Under the pieces are notes generated by a model. The model was not told the DNA's origin. It was given only the letters and a program-made list of their open reading frames with translations, and made no database searches. A program made the position numbers and the translations under genes. A stretch of DNA of 64,000 nt. Source: Mactromeris polynyma. Its lineage: Eukaryota > Mollusca > Bivalvia > Venerida > Mactridae. The stretch lies in assembly GCA_032209605.1 (NCBI GenBank), contig JASFXZ010000004.1, positions 37,110,401-37,174,400 on the forward strand, given 5' to 3'. Positions within the stretch are counted from its first letter, which is position 1. Each line of letters opens with the position of its first letter. Of the stretch, positions 13,120 through 24,789 are shown one piece after another.

Positions 13120-13195
13120 TACTCCTTATGGTCGGCCAGGCCATTTCTTGCGCCTCCGTTTCGTTACGTATGTACCCTTGAGTCTCCGTTTTACT
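13120..13195 (+). repeat. Truncated R1 element
   Basis: Only the GGTCGGCCAGGCCATTTCTTGCGCC part and a little more of R1 is present; it is joined directly to downstream Y-block sequence. Confidence 0.5.
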
Positions 13196-13457
13196 GATAT
13201 AATTATATATCAAATCATTGTCCAGTGTCATTTGTTATATTGTGTTTGTTCGAACACTTGAAAAATTGGTTTGAATAGTGAAATTTATAGGACATTTTTT
13301 TTATCAGAACGTTCCGAAGTCATCAACATATATATTTACCCATTTGTTTGATTTCTATGCGTACTGGTTGATACTATAAACATATTGTATGTCAAATGTT
13401 GCTTCGCCACGATGTTATTAATTAAGATGCGCCAAATAATAACTCCATTTTTAGATA

Positions 13458-13745
13458 CGAGGGTCATGCAATGGGCTTCCGTAGTTTTATCCCAGGTATT
13501 TTTTAAAAAGCTTCATTGCACTTGAATGGTGTGTCCATTATCTAACGATGTCCGTTTAATTTGTGCAAATTGCTTTTCAAATGACCGAGTTATTTCAAAT
13601 TGAAATACATGCAGTCATATACACTGACCAATTTACTTTTCGGTAAAGGGGGAATACTTTGAAGGTTTGTAATAAAAACAATTTTGATAAAACGTAGCAC
13701 TTAAGAAATCCGAACCCAATGACAGAACTTTTTACATGACCCTCG
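13458..13745. mobile_element. Mariner-like MITE specific to unit 1
   Basis: The ends CGAGGGTCATG and CATGACCCTCG are inverted and flanked by TA on both sides. The matching site in unit 2 (near 34388) reads GATAGCAGACCG without the insert, so the element and its TA duplication can be seen by empty-site comparison; unit 0 also lacks it. The interior (about 270 bp) has no transposase. Confidence 0.8.
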
Positions 13746-13974
13746 TAGCACTCCGATTTACATTCTATGATTATCAACGATTCAAAAGTGCTTATGCTTG
13801 GAATGTAGTGGTACGTCTCGCTCACAATTGAAACTTTGTGCATTTATACAATGCAGCATTGCACATCAAGGTTGATCTGTCCTATTATATCCTTTGTTAT
13901 TTTATGGTTTTTCAACTACTTTATTTCATAGCTGAGCTTAACTTTTATTTATGTTGGTAGCTATATCCCTGACA

Positions 13975-14085
13975 TGTCTGGTGCTCATTTTATCTCACTC
14001 ATGGGTTCCCAACAAACACTTGCTGTTCTTCCGCAAGCAACTGGCAAATTCCCTGCGTGAATCAGAGGTGAAGGACACATGATTA
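13975..14085 (-). repeat. SINE body fragment, unit 1 copy
   Basis: Unit 1 counterpart of 6710-6815, recognised from the reverse complement CACCTCTGATTCACGCAGGG and AATTTGCCAGTTGCTTGCGG. Confidence 0.5.
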
Positions 14086-14912
14086 CAGGTAAATATATTC
14101 AATCAATAAAGGTATATATATATGTAATTAAAAAGGAAACCTACAGTGTAGCTATTACGATTATTGTCATTCATAAATAATATACACAAGGTCGAGATTA
14201 TTTACATGTCCGCTTATCAGTTGAACAAATTTCCCTTTGATGAAAGGCAACTAAATTCAAAATCATTTATCCCCCAATTTACGATTTACAATACCGAAAA
14301 CATAACATAACACTAAATAATTTACTGAATTTGGTATTGTCAATAACAACAAAGGGTCACTTATGTAGTGTATAAATAGTGCTTCAAAATGTGCAGGTGT
14401 TTAAGCTTTCTGCAATAGATGTCGTACATGTATAGTAGGGTCAAAATCTGATGGCACCATAACATTTACAAAACGTCATAGGCTGTGTCAATCCATATTA
14501 AGTTGTAGGTAAGTAGGATAATCATGATCATTTAGGCGTTTTGTCGACTTTTACGAAGAGGAATACAAAATCTGAGATATGAAAGGAGTATGTTACTTCC
14601 ATGGCGTGGTGGATAAGCACATTATTTTTAACGCGGACAATCCAATACTTTTAATGACCTCTTTTTGCGCGAAAATACCATATTGTCCATGAAAATGGTA
14701 AGGGTGTATCACCAAAAGCTTATTTTCAAAAAAAAACATTTTGACGGCCGAATATATGTAAAAGCGAGGCTCGTTTCATTCAACCTCATTTTAAAGTAAA
14801 AAGAATTGTATGCGTATAGAAGCAAATCAAAAGTCAAAATGAGCCTAATATAACTGAAAAGCACATGTTTTCATCCAAAAATGGAATGAATAAAACATAT
14901 GAAAATGAAACA

Positions 14913-14985
14913 TGAGGGACTCGAACCCGTAATTCTAAATCAAAGATCGGTAAGTTATACGACAGCTACAGACACACTAACACAG
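14913..14985 (-). repeat. tRNA-like relic, unit 1 copy
   Basis: Same relic as at 7520, with GGGTTCGAGTCCC as the B-box-like part. Confidence 0.4.
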
Positions 14986-15384
14986 GTTGTATAATTTTAT
15001 CGACTCATTTTTCTATAATAATGTAACATTCATGCGTTTGCATGACGCGCATTCTAATAATCTAACAGTCTGCTAATTAGCTTAGGTAACTTTTATTGTG
15101 CCATCACATGTTTCCCTACTATACATATTTGTATTTGTGAAGTATATGTATCTGATAAAATTCGTATCAAAAGAAATATCCTTATCGAAAAATCAACATC
15201 TTCTACCTTTGGACTTCCTTTGATGTGTCAAAACTTTTGTACTCCAGTCCAGATTTACTAATCTTTTGTATGTCTTTTACCAAGTATTATTTCCGTTTTA
15301 TATTATTGATTTCGACTCTTCGACAATGAATCTCTATTTGAGAAATTAAAATAAACAAGAAATGCCAAGTTTCAAATAGGTTTT

Positions 15385-15390
15385 TTTATT
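15385..15390 (-). terminator. Poly(A) signal of gene A
   Basis: AATAAA on the minus strand, about 180 bases past the gene A stop codon. Gene B (36211-36206) and copy C (8095-8090) have the signal at nearly the same distance. Confidence 0.6.
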
Positions 15391-15569
15391 AAAAACACTC
15401 ACAAATACAGAGATCAATCAGAAAAGATCAGGTCATGATCTTCTCGTCATATTTTGATAGAAATAAAATTAAATTAAACAGAATAAAGTCAAGTGCGTTC
15501 AGCAAAACAAAAGAATATCCGTCCAATAGTCTGCTTCATGGTTTGCCTGACAGAGACGACAGCTTTGAA

Positions 15570-17108
15570 TTACAGAAGTTTATAAAGAAGCACCATAACA
15601 CTTGCTGTCAACGTTATCATATAGCCACTTCCGGTGAACGTTGCCGCTGTGTTTTCTGCATTATAGTAAATTAAACATATAATATAACATAAAATATCCA
15701 TATATTACGTGCGCAGTTTCCGTTTATCAACAATTATCAAAGACATGTAATTGTTAATCGAAACGGATCTGATTATTGCTTTAAATGAAAAATAAAAGCA
15801 GCTGTATCAGACCATTCAAAAAACAAATACTATCCATTAGGAGATTAATATATACCCATTCTATAAGAAACACAATACACATAATTGTAGAAAATATTAA
15901 ATAACTATTCTGTTCTTTTTTTAATGTCTGACGTTTCCGCTTAAAATGCCGGCTTTTATTTAATTTTGGAAATTTTGGAAAGCAACATTTTCTTATTCTA
16001 TATAATATATTTACTTGATCTTGTAGACATGCTTCAAAGATTTTCATAAAAGGTTAGAAAGTCTATATTAAAGCATATTTGCAAATTGCAGATTAATCTA
16101 TATAGTTTTTTTTCTTTTTGTGCACTAAGATGTAACAAAATATATATGATTTGTTATTTAATAGTATCCAACAAATCTGTTTAATTTCATATTTAAAGAA
16201 ATGGGTACAATTCTTACACGTTGAAACAAGCGTCACCTACCTCCACCAACGGGAGCGGCTGTTGTAGCTGGAGCGGCTGTTGTAGCTGGAGCGGCTGTTG
16301 TAGCTGGAGCGGCTGTTGTAGCTGGAGCGGCTGTTGTTGTACATGCTTGTACTGTGAAAAGTCCAAGAATGTACTCGTATACATATTAAATCATCTGATA
16401 TATCGCGTTATCTAACATTAATATGGACGCTCTTCCGTGACTAAAATAATGTTAAGACAGGTATCTTGATCGTTATGTATATATATACACAAATGTGGAA
16501 AATCTGTCGATGACCCTTATCAATAAATAAAGTACATGAACATTCTACAGTAACTGTCGTCCACGCTTAAACGCAAGGAATTCAATACAAAAATTATAAT
16601 CACTGGTAACAAGGTGGCGTGACCTAGAACTAAAACGTGTATACTGTAAATCTCTAGCACAACTTTTCTACATAAGTAGTGAGATAAATTAACGTGAAAA
16701 GATGCAGAGAAGGAAAACCCAGATTCCCATATGAAAACATCCCTATACAGACCCAAACCAAAGGAAAGAATGGTACACATACACGGAGTTGACACAACAA
16801 TACGATCAAGCGGACTAGATGGTCAACGCTGAGATGGGTCACAAAATTAAGACGGAAAGGATCAGAGGACATGGACAATCACCAAAACTACAAAAAAAAG
16901 GAATTAAAAAACAAGACTATGGAACGGTAAATGATTAAACGACAAAACAACAAGATAATTGATAAAATGACCTACTGCATTGGAAATATCACTATAACTG
17001 TGGAAAATTCGGTTTTTGTGACAACGTATATAAAACAAACTCACCATGTACCACTACTAACATCACCATAAAACAAAGTCCAAGCTGCATCATTGTTGTA
17101 GTATTCAT
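15570..17108 (-). CDS. Small secreted mucin-like peptide with GPI-type tail (gene A)
   Basis: Three coding exons on the minus strand give 86 residues: 17108-17045, 16351-16241 and 15655-15570. All borders are canonical (TTTCAG|, |GTGAGT; TTCACAG|, |GTAGGT; TGCAG|) and both introns are phase 1. Residues 1-21 (MNTTTMMQLGLCFMVMLVVV, H) plus VQA form a signal peptide with an AXA-like cleavage site after residue 24. Residues 26-55 are five six-residue units of the ATTAAP type. After a short Gly segment comes FTGSG followed by 17 mostly apolar residues ending YKLL, which looks like a GPI-attachment signal with small residues G67-S68-G69. No cysteine pairs, no known domain. A non-coding exon 1 ends at 18011. 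The mature chain would be about 40 residues, rich in O-glycosylation acceptors. Paralogue: gene B. I recognise no named family; a plain membrane anchor is the alternative to GPI. Confidence 0.75.
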
Positions 17109-18010
17109 GATTGTTACTGAAATGAAAATATTGAAATGAAACGAAAGCATATACTTTGATGCTTCATCTCTCTAACATACTGGTACACAAGCTACTGACA
17201 ACTTCTCCACATTAATCAGAGGTGAAGGACTAATCGTCAGTTAAATATATTGAGGAAAACTTTGTTATGCTCGAGTTTCGACCTAAAATTACTTGATGAA
17301 TATTTAAGATCAGTTACGTATTTATAAGAATATGTCTACATAACATTCAAACATTTGTTGAACATTTGAACAACTATTATTTATTCATGCATCGTTTATC
17401 AGAAAGTGTTGGCTTGTTTAATATTTCATCAATATGACTAAAATAATTTAAGATATTTACACCTAAATATTTAGTACGTGCATTTGAATACAATATTTGA
17501 AAATGCGGCTTAATAACTATTTAAATTTACTTTCTTTTTCATTTATTTAATCAATTTGCTACAAATTCGGGTTGAAGAAACTGTGAATTATAAAAAGATC
17601 TAAATTTAATTCCTTGACCATAAAATATGTAATCCATACAATACTTTCCGAAAATAGTTAATCAAAATAATTCATACAAATACCAATTTCAATTTCAAAA
17701 CAAAACGTGTCAAAATGAAAGAAAAAGGTTCTGACGAGTATAAACAAATGCTTAAAATAGTAGTGACAATAGCCATATCAATAACTTGGTCCTCGCCAAT
17801 ATACAATAAACTTTAAAACATACAATTAAGCTATTATTCAAATGCATCGTTACAAAACATTGATAATTTCCCAACGAAACCATACATTTACCATTACCCT
17901 CCTTGTCCATTAAGATATTCTAAATACTGTGTTTAAATAAATTTCCTGATGTTACCTAACTTAATTATGAGCTGTCATTAACGTGAATTATTTTTACCAA
18001 AAAACCTTAC

Positions 18011-18071
18011 CTTTTAGATCCACACCCAATACAAGACACTGTCTCAAATGCTCATTGCGTGTTCTTTTATA
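18011..18071 (-). promoter_or_regulatory. TATA box and 5' untranslated exon 1 of gene A
   Basis: TATAAAAG runs from 18071 down to 18064. A G|GTAAGG splice donor lies after 18011, so TATA to donor is 61 bases; transcription would start near 18040. The short exon has one ATG close to the probable start, quickly stopped. The gene B module (39670-39610) has the same layout and length. Confidence 0.65.
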
Positions 18072-18099
18072 CCAGTAAATGTCACCATGGTATTAAGAA

Positions 18100-19320
18100 C
18101 ACAACAAAAATAAACAATCACACGTGATCTTTGCATGCAACGATGGGCATTGATGAACATCACTCCTCCAAATCGATACTCATAATTTCCCCTTTTTTAT
18201 CTTTCAAGTATAGATCTGCGTGATTTGTTTAATATTAAACATCTGTGGAGTGACCTTTTTCTATTCCTAACATAAAATTATATCCACTGATTAGGTCTTA
18301 AGGTCTTAAGGTCTTAAGGTTACTCATTATTTAGCACTTCAAATACAATACATTGATTTATGGTCGATTTCCTCTTGTATACTACCAGTATAGTGGAAGC
18401 AAGTGCAATATAAGTTGGCCCCCTTATGTGCTCATCGGCTTGAAAAAGTCTAGAAAAAAATCGAATGCTTTTCAGCCTACATCAGACAATACATTTTCCT
18501 CATCGAATAAAGAATTTTCATTCAAACTAAAACACACATTGGTTTTCTTTGTATTTGAATACGTTCGCATTACCGCGACGAAACATGATACCTGCAAGTA
18601 TTCTGTATTTCAACTTTACCGAGTCATAAGGAAAATTAAATAATTCAAAACATTGAGTAATAAGAAACCATCATAATTGTGATCTTTCATACAAGCAAGT
18701 TTTGCAATGTGATATGCAAAATACACTGTGTAAAATGTTGGTTGGTATTTTAATTCATGTATCGCTCGAATCTACCATAAAATCACGAATTATGATAATT
18801 TATCATCGGTTTCTGTATTTTTAAAGGTAAATATATTGAAGGTCTTTTTAAATTTGCTTAGTCATAAACATGATAAAAATGCCTATATACAGTTAGTACA
18901 CATGTTCCCAAAACCACAAATACAGAAGTTTCTATCACGACGTACATGCCGTGTTAGCGCTTGCATATAGGAAATATCTGTTTTGCAATTCCGGAAAACT
19001 TCTAAGAAAAGTTATAATGCGGTATTTTTGAGTATGTCTGTATGAATGCATTAACGTGCCTTTTTCAATATTATTTCCTAATGTGTTTTGATAAAAAAGA
19101 AGACTATCTACCTTTAACCGTTTAATTGATATATAAACGTTGCAAGAAAATACCAATTGAAACAAATTGCATGAATTCACAACTACATCCAGTAATGAAT
19201 GTTAATTATCATCATAAACTTTTATTTACAAATGTTCGTTATAGAAATTCGAGAATATTCCGATCCTTTAGAATTAGCACCGCTAATTATGGGTATGTCG
19301 CGACATTACCGTCCATAAAA
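18100..19320. other. Upstream flank of gene A
   Basis: The first part (to about 18240) matches 39700-39870 and the next part (18240-18500) matches 42845-43070, showing that block Z was rearranged in one unit. An 8-base tandem run (AGGTCTTA, about three and a half copies) is at 18294-18320; the unit 2 counterpart has only one copy. No gene recognised. Confidence 0.45.
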
Positions 19321-19335
19321 CCTGACAAGCCATAC

Positions 19336-19742
19336 GGTATACGGACAAAATCCCCTTAGCTCATTTTGCACAACGCGGACAAATCCCCTTCGTGAATTTG
19401 TCAAGGTGAACAAAATTTCCTTCATGAATCATACAACTAGGACAAAATCCCCTTTATGAATTTTACAAGTAGTACATAACACCCTCTGATATTTTTTCCA
19501 AAGTTGAAAAATAATTCAAAATAATTACAATTTTATACAGTTGTTTTTTCAAAATCCAAGCTACAAGAAGCTAATTTACATAATAACAAAGGCAAAGATG
19601 AAATAATTAAGGGATGTTATGTCCACTGTTGAAAACAAATATCAGAGGGTGTTTTGTCATACTTGTAAAATTTATGAAGTGGATTTTGTCCACCTTGTAC
19701 AAAATGAGCGAAGGGGATTTTGACCTGGGGGGATTTTGTCCT
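19336..19742. mobile_element. Mutator-like foldback element with 11-bp target duplication
   Basis: ACAAGCCATAC stands at 19325-19335 and again at 19743-19753. Between them the two ends are long inverted repeats: GGACAAAATCCCC near the left end mirrors GGGGATTTTGTCC at the right, and ACACCCTCTGATAT mirrors ATATCAGAGGGTGT further in. About 407 bp, no transposase. Long inverted ends and an 11-base duplication fit Mutator-like non-autonomous elements. Confidence 0.7.
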
Positions 19743-20309
19743 ACAAGCCATACACGTGGTAGGTGTATTTTCAAAATACTATACGTGAAAACTTTTTTAT
19801 AGAGGCAAATAATTAAATAATATTCTTGTGTAAAAAAATTGAATTGTGATTTCTGTGCAATTTTTTCTGCGCTCACAGCCAATTATTTTATATCAGAGAT
19901 GATAAACACATTTATTGTATTTCAGGGAGTATGCATAAACCTGTTTGTAGTATATACTTTAGTTAACAGTTAATACAGTTTATAAGTGTGCTCCCTGATC
20001 ATGTTCATTTTGGACATTAAAAAGAGTCAACTTCTGCCAAATCAACATGAATGTTTTAATATCTACACTATTTCACAGAGTTTATGACGAAATGGCTTCT
20101 ATTTCACTTGTGACAAGGGTTTTTACTGAAGGCTGACTGGGAGTAGGTACAGGAGGGGCTCTCTCCTGGAAATTTGTTAAAATGATGGTACTTGTATGAT
20201 TTGGTCGTTCTGTATTTTTAAGATAATACAAGAGCAATTCTCATGAATTAGTCCTAAAAACTAAGACCCCGAAATGCACCAGAAGCCACAATTTCATATA
20301 TATATTGTA

Positions 20310-20460
20310 AACATTTTACGGGGGACCCCGGACCCCTCTAAAACAAGGGGGATAAACCCCTCCCGTACCTACCCCCACTCGGCGCTGCGCACCCTCAAGT
20401 ACGGGGCATTATCATCATGTTTGGCCCCCAGTCGGGAATTTCTGGATCCGGGCCCGTTTG
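20310..20460 (-). mobile_element. Transposon end adjoining minisatellite
   Basis: The stretch from GGGGGACCCCGGACCCCTC to TCTGGATCCGGGCC matches 44580-44712. Read from the other side it starts GGCCCGGATCCAGAAATTCC, like a transposon terminus. In both places it is joined directly to the GATGGTGAGATGAAC minisatellite, which runs here to about 20560. Confidence 0.45.
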
Positions 20461-20569
20461 AGATGGTGAGGTGAAGAGGGTGGGGAATGAAGATGGTGCT
20501 CGTGATGGTGAGATGAACAGGGCAGGGGATAGAGAAAGTGTATGTGATGGTGAGATGACATACCCAACT

Positions 20570-22360
20570 TTCGTGTCACTGCGGTCCGACCAACTTCCTA
20601 TTGCATTATAGAAGGAAAATATCTTTAAACCGCGATAAATCAAAATATGTTAAAGGTATCTTACGTGTGCAAACAAATGTTAGAGATCAAACCTTGCACT
20701 TCATGAAGGTGTAACTATTATGTGTCTGTGATTTCTACATCACTGTCCTTTTATTGGGTTTTTAAGATCCTCTGTTTTACATTGAAATAAGAAGGGGCTA
20801 AAACAATATCTCTGAATTTAAATACTTTCCAATAGAGGTAGATACTGTGTGCAGAGATATATTAGAGTTCAAAATATATTCTTTCGAACTCACTTTTTAG
20901 ATATAATTTCGAATACACAATATATCTCGGTGTACGCGTGATCGGTATCCAACCGTGCGCGCGCAGCATGACATCTGATTGAAGAGTGATCAAGCCGGAT
21001 GCAGCGATTATACAAGCTGTTAATCAACAAGTAGTGCTCTTTATAGGGAAGAATTTGTGGGAAATCTGAACTTTTGTAGAATAGCCTTATTAAAATATTG
21101 GTGTGGTTAATTATAGATTGACTATTTAATATGTAAAGGTGTGAAATTTAAAACAGTATAACTCGATTACAATAAATATATTTTTATAATGATATTGTTT
21201 TCCACCCATAATGGACATTTTACCAAAGGCAAATGAAACTTGTATCGATTCAATCTGTACTATATTGCGGATAAAAATTGCATAATTTTTTACCGTTCTA
21301 ATAAAAAGTTATGACCTTTTTTCTTTGTAAACTTCTTTCCTGAAAACGTTAGCCGTACAAAAATGACCAGTAAATGGAAAATTAACATTACACTTCTCAT
21401 TTTGTAATATTTCTTGTTTAGGAAAGCATCTTTGTACTAATCAGATATGTAGATAAAAGAAATGTAAGAAACAGCTACAAGAAATTCAAAGAAAATGTTG
21501 TTGTTTTTTACATTTATGCATATAGCATTTCAGAAATGGGCAAATTACCTTTCAAAATTAAAATATTGTTAATAGCAGATGACCTAAAACAAATTGATGA
21601 ATCAATGGGGCATCAAATTGTCTGTAATAATACTTATTTAACATGAATTGTAGAGTCAAGCATTTAACTCTGAATGACTGTTTCCTGGACAGTTTTACTA
21701 AAGAGTTAGAAGTTTTATTAAATAAGTTTTACAAAATAACGGTCTTAGTAGTAGTTTATGCCTTGTATTTATACTCCCTCAAACATTTTTTGTCAAGGGG
21801 AATACTAGAATCACCCTGTTCGTAGGTCGGTCGATTGGTTGGTCTGTCCAATATATAATATAAGTTGTTTGTGTGGCTAACTACTTCATCAGTTTTCAAG
21901 GGATTGCAATGAAATTGGTAAACCAAGTACCATGATAAATGATTTGTAGATATTCAAGACATAATTGTGCAGTGCATCCATCAACATGTTTAGATTATGT
22001 TTCTTGGAACTGAAGTCGCCTTTTAGAGCATATGTAATAACACTACAGTTCACGTTGCAAACTATGTTAGATCTCAATGTGTTGCATTGAAACTTGGCAT
22101 AAAATCATCATGAAGGTACTGTTTACTTCTTCCCCATCCATCATTATGACCATCAATACCAATTATGTGTGTTCAACTCCAACATTATTCAATTTACTGA
22201 CCTAACGAACTGTTCTAAATATGCTATTGCGATCGGTTAATATATGTGACATCCGTGTTCTGCAGTGAGCCCCTTAGCGAGCCCCTTGCTGTCAGCACTT
22301 TCAGTGCGTGTGACGGCAATTCTTCCAAATCCATCTTGAACTATCTGCTACGTTACAACT
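20570..22360. other. AT-rich stretch, partly duplicated
   Basis: No gene recognised. The part 21220-21630 is homologous to 37320-37740, which lies inside the second coding intron of gene B; it is absent from the corresponding intron of gene A, evidence of rearrangement between units. Confidence 0.45.
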
Positions 22361-22367
22361 AACAGAC

Positions 22368-22545
22368 CAGCATAACGTGCAAACCTTGAACTGGCAAACT
22401 GAAGTAAACAAGTCGGGAAATAAAAAACAGCCCAGTATAAATTGCAAACCTTGAACTGGCAAGCTGAAGTAAACAAGTCGGGAAATAACAAACAGCCCAG
22501 CATAAAGTGCAAACCTTGAACAGGCAAACTGAAGTAAACAAGACG
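22368..22545. repeat. Three-copy 65-bp tandem repeat
   Basis: CAAACCTTGAACTGGCAAAC begins at 22380 and, with small changes, at 22445 and 22510. The minus-strand ORFs over it (80 and 121 codons) simply reflect the repeat and overlap in two frames. Confidence 0.75.
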
Positions 22546-22974
22546 TTTTCTATAACAAAATTTAAACAGCCCAATTCTAAAGCAGCGCAATCAATACTCT
22601 TGTTGTAAATTTCTTTATGCAATTCGCCTAACAAAACAAGGACAAGGAAGACTTTCATAAACATCAAAATTAATAATAAATTAAGGGTATTGACATGTGC
22701 ATGCACTGAAATAAAATATCTCAAATAACAAAGTCGCGTATGTGCACGTTTAGGAGCAGATTAAGCACGTTAGAAAAGTGCACGCAGCAAATCCCATTGC
22801 GAAATGTCATGAATTCATGTTAATTCGGGTTTGACTGTCTGAGTTAATTGGTTTTTATGTTCATAATGCTAATTTGTACTGTTATTTGAAATAATTTGTA
22901 CGATGCGGTATGTATTTTATGTTATGTCAGAATGTGTTATGTTTATTTGCAAATGTGTTTTGAAGGCCATATTG

Positions 22975-23065
22975 TAAATAAAAGAAAAGAGAGAGAATAA
23001 GTAGAAACAGGGAAAGCCACATACATAAGGCAGTGCCTCCCCACGCTGACCTCCGGGAAAACAAT
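22975..23065 (-). repeat. R1 fragment, reversed
   Basis: Reverse complement contains GGGGAGGCACTGCCTTATGT and GTGGCTTTCCCTG, the R1 right half. Confidence 0.55.
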
Positions 23066-23099
23066 CCATAAAACATCTGTATTGTTTTAATCAAATAAA

Positions 23100-24000
23100 A
23101 AACGTAATATCTCGGCAATTTGTTTATGTTGCACAACAAATCTTAACATTCATATTGCAATAAATTTGCATGCTTGTTATTGCGCCAACCGTCTTTTTTC
23201 AAGATATATTTTGTAAATGCTTCATCTTCTGTTGTTTTGAAGACATCTTGACATTGAAAGTTTGTTTTAAAGTGTCGTCATTTATTCTGTTAGCAACGTT
23301 ACGCAATATCGATGCATTATTACAGCAGAAACATTCTTGGTCATATCGAATTATATCAATTAAGCTGTATAGTTGGTGTTCATTATTTTACACATTGGTT
23401 TATTGACGATGTATCTCAACCTTATTCGCCATTTTATATGGCGGTCAGTTGACGTAACAAATATTACTAACCAGTACTAACTTGTTCTCCTACAAGCTAC
23501 TGAAAACTTTTCCACAACAAACAGAAGTGGGTGCATTGCCGAACATTATTCCTCCAATCGAAACTCATACTTTTCTACAGTTTTTAACTATCACTTATCT
23601 GCGTGATTTGTTCAATATAAAACAAATTCCTCAAATAGATATAAAGCGAGAAATTGGCAAACATAGCTATTTAACATTTGATAATGCGAATGAGTTGTAC
23701 TATGTTCCATTGATATTGTGTCGGTACCTTCTTCTAATCGATTGGTTAAGAGTGTCTATGTTAACTCTACTAGTAACATATTCTTTAAAAAATATGACTA
23801 AGGTTTGACTAAGACCATGCACGATTGTCAACTCATAGTGATTTATAATTGTTTGAGAAAATATCTTGAAATAACATATGAAATGGAGACTATGTTTGTA
23901 AAAAAAAGTGTTTGTTATTACATTGTGCATACCCGGCTTTATATGCCTTTAAGCTGGCTTATCTCATGGGATTTTCCCCCTTGAAGATGACCCGAAAGAG
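23100..24000. repeat. Block Z flank shared with unit 2
   Basis: From about 23490 this matches 39780-40260 (for example GTTGAGAAAATATCTTGAAATAAC-type sequence and the CCCGGCTTTATATGCCTTTA region). A TTGCGCCAACCGTCTTTTTT motif near 23181 recurs at 52640 and 55170. No gene recognised. Confidence 0.5.
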
Positions 24001-24570
24001 TGGAGACAGTGGGAAATTGACTAAAAGGAGAAACAGATAGTGAATGAGATAACAAATGACAGAGAGCGGAGAGAGATAGTAAATGAGATTGAGAGACAGA
24101 GAGGGGAGACAGACAGTGTGGGACATGGAGAGATAAACAGAGGGGATGTAGATGGTGATTTACATATAGAGATATACAGAGAGGGGAGACATATAGTGAG
24201 TTAGATCAAGGGGTAGACATAGAGGGGGGATCAGACAGATGATGAGTAAGATTGAGACGTGAACGGAGAGAAAGACAGATAGTGAGTGATATGGATAGAT
24301 GAACAAAGAGGGGAAACATATAGTGAAAGGAGATTTAAATGTGGACACCAAGAGGGGAGACAGATTGAGAGTCACATTATGAAATAAACTGAGAGGGAGA
24401 CAGATAGTGAGTCACCTGAAGAGATGAGCTGAACACGGAGGGGTAGAGAGAGTATGTGGGATGGTGAGATGAACAGGGGGAAGGGGTAGAGATAGTGTAC
24501 GAGATTGTGCGATGAACAGGAAAGGGGTAGAGATAGAATTTGAGATGGTGAGATGGAGAGCTAGTGAAAA
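24000..24570. repeat. Degenerate GA-rich minisatellite
   Basis: Irregular copies of GGACAGAGAGGGGAGACAGA and GATAGTGAGT-like units, colinear with the more regular arrays at 40240-41300 in unit 2 but much shorter. Confidence 0.7.
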
Positions 24571-24789
24571 TAGATGTGTGATTTAGATGAGGAGCAGGAC
24601 ATGAATTAGTAATGTTTATGATACACGTAATTCAAATAGTGTTAGAAATTAGACTCTTGTTATTAACATATCTTATTAACATTCCTTTGAAAACCATCAT
24701 CGGTTGGCAGTATTTTACCTTAACGTCTATGTAATCCTAAATAAAAAGTCACGATGAGAGAATAGTCCATCACTATGGTGGCATATTAC

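Noticed and set aside
16221..16415. Plus-strand Cys-rich ORF (SGCCSWSGCC repeats), also at 36984-37175
   Set aside because: It is the antisense reading of the repeat exon. The minus-strand reading has conserved splice sites, phase, signal peptide and tail; the plus frame has no upstream or downstream partner and its residues change freely between copies.
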